In this document: positions 19,146 to 27,464 of the stretch, piece by piece | Layout: every line of letters starts with the position of its first letter | How positions within the stretch are numbered: the first letter of the stretch is position 1 | Origin: Nocardia uniformis NBRC 13702 | GTDB lineage: Bacteria > Actinomycetota > Actinomycetes > Mycobacteriales > Mycobacteriaceae | Assembly (NCBI RefSeq): GCF_001613345.1 | Contig: NZ_BDCE01000090.1 | Coordinates: forward strand, 1-64,000 | DNA: 64,000 nucleotides | Direction: 5' to 3' | Made by a program: the position numbers and the translations under genes | Notes under the pieces: generated by a model | Database searches by the model: none | What the model was told of the DNA's origin: nothing | The model's input: only the letters and a program-made list of their open reading frames with translations

Positions 19146-20392
19146 CGCTCCCGGCCTCGGGTGCGGTGGCCCGTATCCGATTCAACCCGTTCAGCGCCGA
19201 GTTCCGGCGCGACCCCTACCCGATGTATCGCGAGCTGCGCGAACATCGGCCGGTCCACAAGACCCTCGGCATGTGGGTGCTGACTCGGCACGAGGATGTG
19301 CGAGCCGTACTCGGCGATCGCAGCTTCAGCGCCGGACTGATCCCGCGACTGGTCGCCGAACAGGCCGAGCGGTTCAGGCAGACCGATGTGGACCGCATTG
19401 CCCGGCTGGGCCGGAAGTCGCTGGTATTCACCGACAATCCGGATCACGCACGGTTGCGCGGGCTGGTGAATCGAGTCTTCACCGCGGCCGCGGTGGATGG
19501 GCTGCGGCCGGTGGCCACCGAGCTCACCGCTCGATGGATCGCCCGGGCGCGGAACGACTGCGAGATGGATGTGATCGCCGACCTCGCTGCCCCACTGCCG
19601 GTTTCGGTGCTCTGCGAATGGATGGCATTGCCCGCCGCATTACGCGAGCAAGTCAGACCGTGGACGCACGATATTCGATTCCTGCTGGAGCCCGGCCTGA
19701 TGCAGGAGGCCGATTTCATCCGGGTGCGCGAGGTCGTCGAGGAATTCGCGGCCGCGCTCACCGAGGTGTTGGAGCAGCGGCGGCGCGAGCCGGGCGACGA
19801 CCTGATCAGCCGCCTGCTCGCCGCTCGGACCGCCGGCGGGGATGCGCTCAGCGAGGAGGAACTGGTCTTCGTCTGCATCATGTCCTTCGTCGCGGGCAAT
19901 GAGACCACCACATCGCTGATAGGCAATGGCGTGCTGGCGCTCATTCGACATCCGGAGCAGGCGCACGCACTACGCCACGGTCACGTGACGGTGAAAGCCG
20001 CTGTGACGGAGGCACTCCGATACGATGCTCCGCTGCAGCTGACCAAACGGGTCGCCACCCGCGATGTGGAGGTCGGCGGTCAGCGCATCCGCGCGGGTGA
20101 TCAGGTGCTGGTATGCCTGGGCGCGGCGAACCGCGATCCCGAGGTATTCGAGCGGCCGGACGAATTCGACCTGGTGCGTGGGGGCCTCGGCCATCTCGCG
20201 TTCGGCCACGGTCTGCACGGCTGCCTCGGCGGGCAGCTCGCCGAATTGCTGGCGGAGGTCGCCTTCGTGCAATTGCGTGAACTCGAGCTGACACCGCTGA
20301 CCGACGAATTCGAATGGCAGGATCACAGTTTCATCGTGCGCGGACTCGCACACCTACCGGCGGCGGTCCGCGGTGCGCAGGGCGCACGGTAG
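19142..20392 (+). CDS. cytochrome P450
   Basis: 416 residues. The I-helix motif is FVAGNETTTS (acid-threonine pair present), the K-helix ExxR is EALRYDAP, and the haem loop is FGHGLHGCLGG with the Cys ligand. It starts in a 4-base ATGA overlap with the methyltransferase. A soluble class I bacterial P450 here would oxidise the modified acyl chain, possibly while bound to the ACP. Electrons may come from the operon reductase or an external ferredoxin. Confidence 0.94.
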   Translation: MTLPASGAVARIRFNPFSAEFRRDPYPMYRELREHRPVHKTLGMWVLTRHEDVRAVLGDRSFSAGLIPRLVAEQAERFRQTDVDRIARLGRKSLVFTDNPDHARLRGLVNRVFTAAAVDGLRPVATELTARWIARARNDCEMDVIADLAAPLPVSVLCEWMALPAALREQVRPWTHDIRFLLEPGLMQEADFIRVREVVEEFAAALTEVLEQRRREPGDDLISRLLAARTAGGDALSEEELVFVCIMSFVAGNETTTSLIGNGVLALIRHPEQAHALRHGHVTVKAAVTEALRYDAPLQLTKRVATRDVEVGGQRIRAGDQVLVCLGAANRDPEVFERPDEFDLVRGGLGHLAFGHGLHGCLGGQLAELLAEVAFVQLRELELTPLTDEFEWQDHSFIVRGLAHLPAAVRGAQGAR

Positions 20393-20401
20393 GGAACCGA
20401 T

Positions 20402-22102
20402 ATGCCGCAAACGACTTTGCTTCCGGAGATCCTGCGGCAGCGCGCCGCCACCGAACCGGACCGCACCGCCTACATCTTCCTCGACGACCACGGCGCGGAG
20501 ACCGCCGTACTCAGCTATGGCGAACTGCACGCCCGGGCGCTCGCCGTGGCCGCAGAACTCGGATCGCGATGCGCGCCGGGCGATCGCGCGCTGCTGGTGT
20601 TTCCGCAGTGCCCGGAGTTCATTGTCGCCTACTTCGGTTGCCTGTACGCCGGGATGCTCGCGGTGCCGTTGAATCCGCCGCGCCGCAACCAGATTAAAGA
20701 TGCCACCCGGTCCATCGTGCGGGATTGCGACCCCGCGGCGGTACTGAGCCTCGAGCTGTTCGTGGAGCCGTTATCGGCGGCATTGGACCAGCTGTGCCCA
20801 GGTGCGCACTGGCTGGCTGTCGATCGGATGTCCACGCCCGCGGCGGGATTCGAACCGGTGCGAAGTTCCGCCGCCGACGTGGCGTTCCTGCAATACACTT
20901 CGGGCTCCACCGCCGCGCCCAAGGGCGTCATGGTTACCCATGGAAATCTGGTGGCAAATCAGGAGATGATTCGCCGGGGCTTCGGTCACAACCGCGAGTC
21001 CACCGTGGTGGGCTGGGCTCCCTTCTTTCATGATCAGGGCCTGATCGGCAATGTGCTGCAACCGCTTTATGTCGGCGCGACCAGCGTGCTCATGTCGCCG
21101 TCCGCGTTCATTCGCCGCCCACTGCTGTGGCTGTCGGCGATCTCCCGGTATCGCGCGCACACCAGCGGTGGCCCCAATTTCGCTTTCGACGCCTGCACCG
21201 CCCGCGGCGCCGCCGCAGCGGATCTCGATCTGGATCTGAGCAGCTGGCGGGTGGCGTTCAACGGTGCCGAACCGATTCGAGCGGATACGCTGCGCCGTTT
21301 CGCGGAAGCCTTCGCCCCGTACGGATTCCAGCCCGGGGCGTGGTATCCCTGTTACGGGCTGGCCGAGGCGACACTGCTGGTCACGGGGAGCACACCGGGC
21401 GAGGGACCGCGATTTCTCGAGGTGGACACGGCGGCCCTGCGGGAGCGCCGGTATGTGCGGCCCATCGGGGAGCGGGCCAAAACCCTGGTGTCTTCGGGGC
21501 GGGTCCTGGCGGACGAGGACGTCCGGATCGTCCACCCCGACTCCGGCGACCCAGCTCCGCCGGATCGAGTTGGCGAGATCTGGGTATCGGGTGGCCATAT
21601 CGCCTCGGGATATTGGCACAACCCCGCCGCCACCGCGCACACCTTCGGTATCGAGGGGCGCTACCTGCGCACCGGTGACCTCGGCATGCTGGTGGACGGG
21701 GAACTCTATGTGGTGGGCCGCACTAAGGACATGATCATCATTCGCGGCCGCAACTTCTACCCCCAGGACCTGGAGCAGACCGCGCAGTCCGCGCATCCGG
21801 TCCTGCAGTCAGGTGCGTGTGCGGCATTCGCCGTGCCCGGGCGCGACGGTGAGCAACTGGTGATGGTGCACGAGCTCCGGCACGCCGACGCCGCGGATAC
21901 TGCAGATCTGACCGCCGCGATCAAGGCAGCCATCATCGCCGAACACGAAATCGCCCCGGCCGCCGTCATACTCACCGCACCCGGTCAGGTGCAACGCACC
22001 AGCAGCGGCAAGATCATGCGAACCGCCGCCCGAACCCGCTATCTCGCAAACCAATTCGTGCTGTGGACGCCACAGGAACTCACCGAGACGCACAGGAGCT
22101 GA
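20402..22102 (+). CDS. fatty acyl-AMP ligase (FAAL/FadD32-like)
   Basis: 566 residues. YTSGSTAAPKGVMVTH near residue 166, WAPFFHDQGLIGNVLQP near 205, YGLAEATLLV near 320, LRTGDLGML near 422 and a C-terminal catalytic Lys region SSGKIMRT are present. The HDxGLIG block and overall length place it with FAALs, which make acyl-AMP and load it on an ACP or PKS rather than on CoA. It starts 9 bases after the P450 stop. The natural acceptor is the operon's own ACP. Confidence 0.92.
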   Translation: MPQTTLLPEILRQRAATEPDRTAYIFLDDHGAETAVLSYGELHARALAVAAELGSRCAPGDRALLVFPQCPEFIVAYFGCLYAGMLAVPLNPPRRNQIKDATRSIVRDCDPAAVLSLELFVEPLSAALDQLCPGAHWLAVDRMSTPAAGFEPVRSSAADVAFLQYTSGSTAAPKGVMVTHGNLVANQEMIRRGFGHNRESTVVGWAPFFHDQGLIGNVLQPLYVGATSVLMSPSAFIRRPLLWLSAISRYRAHTSGGPNFAFDACTARGAAAADLDLDLSSWRVAFNGAEPIRADTLRRFAEAFAPYGFQPGAWYPCYGLAEATLLVTGSTPGEGPRFLEVDTAALRERRYVRPIGERAKTLVSSGRVLADEDVRIVHPDSGDPAPPDRVGEIWVSGGHIASGYWHNPAATAHTFGIEGRYLRTGDLGMLVDGELYVVGRTKDMIIIRGRNFYPQDLEQTAQSAHPVLQSGACAAFAVPGRDGEQLVMVHELRHADAADTADLTAAIKAAIIAEHEIAPAAVILTAPGQVQRTSSGKIMRTAARTRYLANQFVLWTPQELTETHRS

Positions 22103-22104
22103 AC

Positions 22105-22545
22105 ATGCAGAACTGGCAGACACCGAACCCGGATTTCGCACAGGTCGTCCCCGCCGTAGTACTCACCATGCCCGCCGCCCAGCACCTGGGCTTCGAATTC
22201 GCCCGTGTAGCTCCCGGCGAAGTCGACATCCGCCAGCCGTACCGCCCCGAACTCACCCAGCACAACGGCTACTTCCAAGGCGGCGTACTCGGCTCCCTCG
22301 CCGACTTCGCCGCCGGCTCCGCCGCAGGCACCCTCCTCCGGCCAGGTTGGGTCAATATGACCATCGACTACACGGTAAAGATTCTCGCCCCCGCCAAGGG
22401 CACCCACGTTCTGGCTCGCGGCCGAGTACTCAAGCCGGGCGCCCTCATCACGATCGCCGCCGCCGACATCTTCTCCATCGACGACGACACCGAAACTCTC
22501 TGCGCCACTGCCCTTGTCACCATGCGCAACGTGGAGCTGGGCTGA
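22105..22545 (+). CDS. PaaI-type hotdog-fold thioesterase
   Basis: 146 residues. HNGYFQGGVLGSLADFAAG is the PaaI/4HBT signature near residue 52. The ATG at 22105 has AGGAG 6 bases upstream, which also overlaps the end of the ligase gene. It is last in the operon and is followed by a hairpin terminator. It could hydrolyse the finished acyl thioester from ACP or CoA. Confidence 0.85.
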   Translation: MQNWQTPNPDFAQVVPAVVLTMPAAQHLGFEFARVAPGEVDIRQPYRPELTQHNGYFQGGVLGSLADFAAGSAAGTLLRPGWVNMTIDYTVKILAPAKGTHVLARGRVLKPGALITIAAADIFSIDDDTETLCATALVTMRNVELG

Positions 22546-22559
22546 TCAAACGCCTCCTC

Positions 22560-22585
22560 CGCCCGCAGCGATAACGAAGCGGGCG
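22560..22585 (+). terminator. hairpin terminator of the lipid operon
   Basis: A 7-base perfect stem CGCCCGC / GCGGGCG with a 12-base A-rich loop lies 14 bases after the thioesterase stop. There is no clear T-run, which is common in high-GC actinomycetes. Confidence 0.5.
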
Positions 22586-22667
22586 TAAGCGATTCCATCG
22601 CCAATACCAGCGCGCGTGACTCGGCCTGGTCACTCAGCGGGGAGTTCCGCGATTTCAGGCTTCGAAA

Positions 22668-23204
22668 TCAGCCCTGGGCGGGTTTGGTGCGGACAGCGGT
22701 GCCGTACGCGGCCACCTCGCTCATGGTGCCCGCGATCTCATTGCAGTCGAAACGCATCGCGACAATCGCATTCGCACCAAAGGCCATGGCGTGCTGGCAC
22801 ATCCGCATAATCGCCTCGTGGCGCGATTGATAGAGCAGCTGCGTGTACTCCGGAATCTCGCCGCCGCCGAGCGATCGGAAGCTCGCACCGATATTCGTAC
22901 CGATACTGCGGCTGCGCACGGTCAACCCAGCGACCTCCCCGAACACCTGAACAATCTCCTGACCGGGAATATCGTTCATGGTGGACACCAGGATCGGAAA
23001 CTGCGGACCCGGCGGCGGTTGTGGACCCTGCGGCGGTTGCTGCGCGTAGGGCTGCTGCGGGAATTGCTGCGGCTGCGATTGGTGCGGGAATGGCTGCTGT
23101 GGCGGCATCGGATAACTCACAGCTGCGGAGCGTACGGCGTCGGCGTCGCCGACGTACACCCATCCCCGACTGACGTCGGCGATCATCCGTAACCGCGCCA
23201 CCAC
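22668..23204 (-). CDS. YbjQ/heavy-metal-binding-domain protein with Pro/Gln-rich N-terminus
   Basis: About 178 residues. The C-terminal ~110 residues match the YbjQ (UPF0145, PF01906) pattern: ILVSTMNDIPGQEIVQVFGEV, GANAIVAMRFD, a conserved Cys in DCNEI and AYGTAV. Between residues 30 and 70 lies a low-complexity PQQPFPHQ-type stretch. The frame begins at tandem GTG codons with GGAG upstream, exactly as for the importer ATPase at 15.8 kb; both starts sit in the duplicated cassette. An internal ATG near 23.1 kb would give a protein starting at the Pro/Gln stretch. Function unknown; YbjQ proteins form pentamers. Confidence 0.75.
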   Translation of the reverse strand: MVARLRMIADVSRGWVYVGDADAVRSAAVSYPMPPQQPFPHQSQPQQFPQQPYAQQPPQGPQPPPGPQFPILVSTMNDIPGQEIVQVFGEVAGLTVRSRSIGTNIGASFRSLGGGEIPEYTQLLYQSRHEAIMRMCQHAMAFGANAIVAMRFDCNEIAGTMSEVAAYGTAVRTKPAQG

Positions 23205-23402
23205 TGCTCCTTCGGCTCTGGTCGACCACTGTCGGCACAAATCACGCGGTCAGTTTCGACCAGATCAGCGCATTTCGACCCCGGCGATAGTCAACGCCAA
23301 TTGGTCGTATCAAGCCGCCACCACGGCCGTGCGGTCCGGCCGCCCTTCGGTGAAGGTGGTGTCGAGACGATCTGGTTTCAATGATTCCGAGGGGCGGATA
23401 TG
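23190..23402. promoter_or_regulatory. divergent promoter region, copy B of the duplicated regulatory cassette
   Basis: This region aligns with 15804-16020 over its whole length with only a few single- or two-base gaps. The palindrome TGGTCGACCA recurs at 23219-23228 at the same distance from the minus-strand GTG. The right edge of similarity is the ATG at 23400, which opens only an 18-codon frame, 67 bases before the porin start. The same regulator may therefore act on the importer/lipid operon and on the porin/YbjQ pair. Confidence 0.7.
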
Positions 23403-23456
23403 GCCGAGTTGGCCAGCACTCCGTCCTCGGTGATCGAGGCGATGACTGAAATCTGA
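23400..23456 (+). CDS. 18-residue leader ORF before the MspA porin
   Basis: The ATG at 23400 is aligned with the start codon of the reductase gene in the other cassette copy and has GAGGGG upstream. It encodes MAELASTPSSVIEAMTEI and ends with TGA directly against the GAGGG ribosome site of the porin (ATG 23467). It may be a translated leader peptide or the stump of a gene lost after duplication. The sequence cannot tell these apart. Confidence 0.4.
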   Translation: MAELASTPSSVIEAMTEI

Positions 23457-23466
23457 TGAGGGATAT

Positions 23467-24135
23467 ATGAATAGCAATTGTGCTGTCGGCCGCGGAGCTC
23501 GGACCGTCGGCGTGGGTGCCGCCACGGCCGTGGCATTCGGCCTGTTCTCACCCGGCGCGGCCCATGCCGACACCTTCGTGCCGCTACCCGACGGTGAGAA
23601 GTCCGCACCCGGCGTCACACTGACGCGTACCGCGGAGAGCGCGCTGGTGTCGCCGTCGCTGGCGGCCAATGGTGCCGGTCGGTCCGTGTGGGTGTCGGGG
23701 ACGGTCACCGCGAATGTGACCGCGACCCCGGAGGGCGACCTCGGTCCGTACACCGATCCGAATAACAAGCCTGGAACGAACAATTCGTCGACACACGGTG
23801 CCTCGCAGGTCAATACCGGCTATATCGTCGGCTGCCAGGTCAGCATCGCCGACAATGCCATCTCCGCCGGCATCTCAGGCGGAGTCAGTACCGGTGGGGT
23901 GTCGGCCGGTGGTTCCGTCGGGCTGAAACTCGGTCCCGGTGACGTGAAGTTCGTTGCGATCGATTTCATGGACATTATGAAGCCCGGGGTGGTTTCGCTG
24001 GAGTACCAGGACGTCGAGATGCAGATCCAGGGCTGCGCGGGGTACGCCCAGGCGCGGTCCTACAGCGTCGTCGAGATTATCGGCGACCACTATTCCAAAA
24101 CCACCCTGTACGGGGCGCCGTTCAGCATCGGCTGA
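23467..24135 (+). CDS. MspA-family outer-membrane porin
   Basis: 222 residues. A signal peptide of about 34 residues ends at AHA before DTFVPLPDG, which is the typical MspA mature N-terminus. VSGTVTANV, GYIVGCQVSI and GCAGYAQARSYSVVEI are hallmarks of the family, whose octamers form the main hydrophilic pores of the mycolate outer membrane. A Gly/Ser-rich strand region (residues 135-160) and an Asn-rich insert (about 97-112) differ from the second copy. Start ATG has GAGGG 5 bases upstream. Confidence 0.9.
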   Translation: MNSNCAVGRGARTVGVGAATAVAFGLFSPGAAHADTFVPLPDGEKSAPGVTLTRTAESALVSPSLAANGAGRSVWVSGTVTANVTATPEGDLGPYTDPNNKPGTNNSSTHGASQVNTGYIVGCQVSIADNAISAGISGGVSTGGVSAGGSVGLKLGPGDVKFVAIDFMDIMKPGVVSLEYQDVEMQIQGCAGYAQARSYSVVEIIGDHYSKTTLYGAPFSIG

Positions 24136-24220
24136 GACGACATTTCTCGCGCATTCTCCGCTCTCGAGTTCCACCTCGTGCCGCGCTGACGCGCGGGCGA
24201 AATACTGAAGGAAATCTTCC

Positions 24221-24880
24221 GTGATCAATCGCAAAGTTTCGCCGTGGCTGGCCGGTTTCGGCACCGCGGCAACAACACTGGGTCTGCTGTCAGCGGCGCC
24301 CGCGCAGGCCGATACTTTCGTGCCATTGCCGGGTGGCGAGATCAGCCGCACCCTCACCGACGGTACCGTCGTGACAGTCCGGCTGGTGAGTGAGTCGGCC
24401 ACCATCAGCCCGTCCATGGGCTCGACTCCGGTGCACCGCAATGCCTGGGTGTCGGGCCGCGCCGAGGCGCGGGTGTCGGGTTCGGTGCAGAAGGGTGAGA
24501 TCCAGCCCGGGTACGTGGTGGGCTGCCAGGTCAATATCTCCGGCGGCGGCGTCAATGGTGGGGCGTCAGGCAAGTCCGACTGGGAGGGCAACGCCTCCGG
24601 GGGCCTCACCAGCGGCGCGAACCTGAGCCTCGGTCCGGGACAGGCGACGTCGTTTGTCATCCTCGACCGGGAAGTGGCCAATAGGTTCGGCGAGGAGGCG
24701 CACAGTCCGCGCAATCCATTCAAAGGCACCGACGGCAGTGTGACCTGGTCCGATTCCACGATCGGCCTCACCGGCTGCGGCGGATACGCGCAAGCCCGCG
24801 CGTTCGTCAAGGTCAAGGTACAGACCGAGACCGTCAAAACCACGGTGACCCTGTGGGGCCAGCCCTTCAGCCTGGGCTGA
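24221..24880 (+). CDS. second MspA-family porin
   Basis: 219 residues, paralogous to the gene 85 bases upstream and probably in the same transcript. The signal peptide ends at AQA before DTFVPLPGGE. GYVVGCQVNISGGGVNGG and TGCGGYAQARAFVKVKV match the family, and the ending WGQPFSLG parallels YGAPFSIG of copy one. Two adjacent paralogues could form homo- or hetero-oligomeric pores. Confidence 0.9.
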   Translation: MINRKVSPWLAGFGTAATTLGLLSAAPAQADTFVPLPGGEISRTLTDGTVVTVRLVSESATISPSMGSTPVHRNAWVSGRAEARVSGSVQKGEIQPGYVVGCQVNISGGGVNGGASGKSDWEGNASGGLTSGANLSLGPGQATSFVILDREVANRFGEEAHSPRNPFKGTDGSVTWSDSTIGLTGCGGYAQARAFVKVKVQTETVKTTVTLWGQPFSLG

Positions 24881-24917
24881 CCTCCGAACCCCACCCCCTG
24901 ATATCAGCCACGACGAT

Positions 24918-24969
24918 CGGTGGGACCCGACCGTCGGTGGGACCCGACCGTTTCCCAACGGGTCCCACC
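24918..24969. terminator. terminator with a tandem 17-base duplication
   Basis: Two exact head-to-tail copies of a 17-base unit (24918-24934 and 24935-24951) are followed by CGGGTCCCACC (24959-24969). That right arm can pair over 11 bases with GGTGGGACCCG in either copy. It lies between the convergent porin and E2 genes, so it can end transcripts from both sides. The rest of the gap to 25143 shows nothing clear. Confidence 0.6.
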
Positions 24970-25143
24970 ACCACGGACATAGCCTCGACGTTTCCGCTGC
25001 TCGCGAGGTGTCGCACCTGCTCAGCGGTAGTAGATGCGCCCCAACTGGGGCGTATTCGACGCTCTGAGGTGACTGAAGTACGTGCGCGGTCTCGGAGCCG
25101 CACCAGCACCCAATCTGTGCGGTCTGGCCCTCCTACCTATGGT

Positions 25144-26445
25144 CTACGTGAGGATCCGTAGGGGGTGTTCCAGCAGCTCCTTCAGCTGTGCCAGGAACTT
25201 GGCCGCCACCGCTCCATCGATGGCGCGGTGATCGGCGGACATGGTGACGCGCAGGATCTTTCGGCTTACCACCTGACCGTCTTGCAATCGCAGTTCGTCG
25301 GTGGCCGCGCCGACGGCGAGGATCGCGGCTTCCGGCGGGTTGATGACGGCCGTGAAGTGTTCGATGCCGAACATGCCCAGGTTGGAGATGGTGAAGGTGC
25401 CGCCGCTCATTTCGTCGGCGCGCAGTTTGCGGTCGCGGGCGCGTTCGGCCTTGTCGCGAATTTCGGCGGCGATGGCGGAGACGCTCTTGCGGTCGGCGTC
25501 GCGGAGTACCGGGACCAGCAGCCCGGACGGGGTGGCGACCGCGATGCCGAGGTGAATGCCGTTGTGCTGGAGCAGTTTGTCTCCGGCGAAGGACACGTTC
25601 ACCGTCGGGTTCGCTCGCAGGGCTACAGCGACAGCCTTGACCAGCAGGTCGTTGACGCTGACCTTGCCGGTACCGGATTCGGCGAGCGTGGCGTTCACCT
25701 GGGCGCGGAAACCGAACAGGTCGGTCACGTCGATGGCGCTGGTCAGGTAGATGTGCGGAGCCTGCTGCTTGCTCTCGGTCAGCCTGCCCGCCGAGACTCG
25801 CTGAATATTCGTCAGCGGAACTTCCTCGTAGTCACCCGAAGCCGGTGTCGGAGAGAGGAATCCGGCCGATACTTCTACCTGCGGGGCAGCTGGTGCCGAG
25901 TCCGCTGCGGCGAGTTCGGTCGCCGCGTGAGCGGATTCGACATCCTGCTTGGTTACCCGGCCGCCAGGACCGGTGCCGACCACGGTGGTGTAGTCGACGC
26001 CGAGCTCCCGCGCGATCTTGCGAGCCAGCGGCGACGACCGCTTTCGCTCGCCGGAATCGGCGGGTGCTGAACTCGCAGCGGGTGTGGGAGCCGCAGGGGC
26101 CCTCGAAGCTCCGGCCGAAACGGTGGCAGCGCTTGCGTTCGCCGTATCGCCGTTGCTGATGTTCGAGGCAACGGGCTGCACCGAGCCGTTCGCCGCCGCG
26201 GCCGATCCGCTACCGTCGCCGACAATGGCGATCGGCTCGCCGATCGGCACTCGGGTACCTGCCTCGACGATGATCTGTTCGAGCACCCCGTCGTCATAGG
26301 CCTCGAGCTCCATGAGCGCCTTATCGGTTTCGATCTCGGCGACGACCTCTCCCCGCGCGACCTGGTCGCCCACCTTCTTGAGCCAGGCCGAGACAACGCC
26401 GTCCTCCATGGTGTCGGAGAGCCGGGGCATGGTGATTTCAGGCAT
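25144..26445 (-). CDS. pdhC: dihydrolipoamide acyltransferase, E2 of a 2-oxo-acid dehydrogenase complex
   Basis: 433 residues. One lipoyl domain with lipoyl-lysine in EIETDKALMELE (residue ~42), an Ala/Ser/Pro-rich linker, a peripheral-subunit-binding domain (SPLARKIARELGVDYTTV, about 140-175), and a catalytic domain ending with ADHRAIDGA (DHRxxxDG-type His). The start MPEITMPRL is chosen as the universal E2 beginning. It is the last gene of the E3-E1alpha-E1beta-E2 operon. Substrate could be pyruvate, acetoin or a branched 2-oxo acid. Confidence 0.94.
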   Translation of the reverse strand: MPEITMPRLSDTMEDGVVSAWLKKVGDQVARGEVVAEIETDKALMELEAYDDGVLEQIIVEAGTRVPIGEPIAIVGDGSGSAAAANGSVQPVASNISNGDTANASAATVSAGASRAPAAPTPAASSAPADSGERKRSSPLARKIARELGVDYTTVVGTGPGGRVTKQDVESAHAATELAAADSAPAAPQVEVSAGFLSPTPASGDYEEVPLTNIQRVSAGRLTESKQQAPHIYLTSAIDVTDLFGFRAQVNATLAESGTGKVSVNDLLVKAVAVALRANPTVNVSFAGDKLLQHNGIHLGIAVATPSGLLVPVLRDADRKSVSAIAAEIRDKAERARDRKLRADEMSGGTFTISNLGMFGIEHFTAVINPPEAAILAVGAATDELRLQDGQVVSRKILRVTMSADHRAIDGAVAAKFLAQLKELLEHPLRILT

Positions 26446-26461
26446 TTCGTATACTCCGGTC

Positions 26462-27454
26462 TCAGCGTCGCTTGCCCACGGCCGCAAGGGTTTCCAGCGC
26501 GGCTGTATAGAGCGAGTCGACGGACGGCAGGGCCAGCTTCTCCAGGGGCTTGGCGTAGGGCAGCGGCACCTCCGCCATGGCCACGCGGCGTACCGGCGCG
26601 TCCAGGTAGTCGAACGCGCCGTCGGAGATGGACGCCGCCACCTCCGCGCCGATGCCGTAGGTGAGCCAGTCGTCCTCGCCGATCACGGCGCAACCGGTCT
26701 TCTTCACCGACCGCACCAGGGTGTCGCGGTCCAGCGGCCGCAGGCTGCGCAGATCGATCACCTCGGCCGAAATACCCTCGGCGGCCAGCTTTTCGGCGAC
26801 CTGGGTACAGATCGTCGCCATGCGGGAGTATCCGACCAGGGTGATATCGGCACCTTCGCGGGTGACCGCGGCCTTGCCGATCTCGATGGCCGGAAGGTCC
26901 TCGGGCACTTCGCCCTTGGTGTTGTAGAGCGACAGGTTCTCCAGGAACAGCACCGGATCGTCGTCTTCGATCGCGGCCTTGAGCAGCGCGCGAGCATCGG
27001 CGGGCGTGCTGGGCGCGACCACCTTCAGGCCGGGGACGAACGCGTAGTACAGCTCGATATTCTGCGAGTGGGTCGCACCCAACTGCTGGCCGCCGCCGCC
27101 CGGGGTGCGGATGACCATCGGCACGCTGGTCTGTCCGCCGAACATGCCGTAGATCTTGGCGGCGTGATTGACGATCTGATCCAGCGCCAGTAGGGAGAAG
27201 TTGATCGTCATGATCTCGACCACGGGGCGTAGACCCAACATGGCCGCGCCGATGGCGGCACCGACGAATCCCTCTTCGGCAATGGGGGTGTCGCGCACCC
27301 GTTTCTCACCGAATTCGTCGAGCAGCCCGGCGGTGATCTTGTAGGAGCCCTCGAATATGCCGATTTCCTCCCCGATCAGAAGGATGTCGTCATCACGCCG
27401 CATCTCCTCGCGGAGGGTTTCGCGCAGCGCTTCGCGATAGGTCATGACAGCCAC
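26462..27454 (-). CDS. pdhB: 2-oxo-acid dehydrogenase E1 beta subunit
   Basis: About 330 residues. Features include LLIGEEIGIFEGSYKITAGL, RVRDTPIAEEGFVGAAIGAA and GGQQLGATHSQ, characteristic of alpha2beta2 E1 beta chains, which complete the thiamine diphosphate site. I choose the GTG at 27454 because GAGG, overlapping the E1 alpha stop, is 8 bases upstream; an ATG three codons later is also possible. It is adjacent to E1 alpha and E2 with gaps of about 10-16 bases. Confidence 0.92.
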   Translation of the reverse strand: MAVMTYREALRETLREEMRRDDDILLIGEEIGIFEGSYKITAGLLDEFGEKRVRDTPIAEEGFVGAAIGAAMLGLRPVVEIMTINFSLLALDQIVNHAAKIYGMFGGQTSVPMVIRTPGGGGQQLGATHSQNIELYYAFVPGLKVVAPSTPADARALLKAAIEDDDPVLFLENLSLYNTKGEVPEDLPAIEIGKAAVTREGADITLVGYSRMATICTQVAEKLAAEGISAEVIDLRSLRPLDRDTLVRSVKKTGCAVIGEDDWLTYGIGAEVAASISDGAFDYLDAPVRRVAMAEVPLPYAKPLEKLALPSVDSLYTAALETLAAVGKRR

Positions 27455-27464
27455 GGTGATGTCC

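Noticed and set aside
23060..23110. Short CAG/GCTG-rich repeats as a CRISPR or regulatory repeat
   Set aside because: They encode the Pro/Gln-rich N-terminus of the YbjQ-like protein and have no spacer structure.
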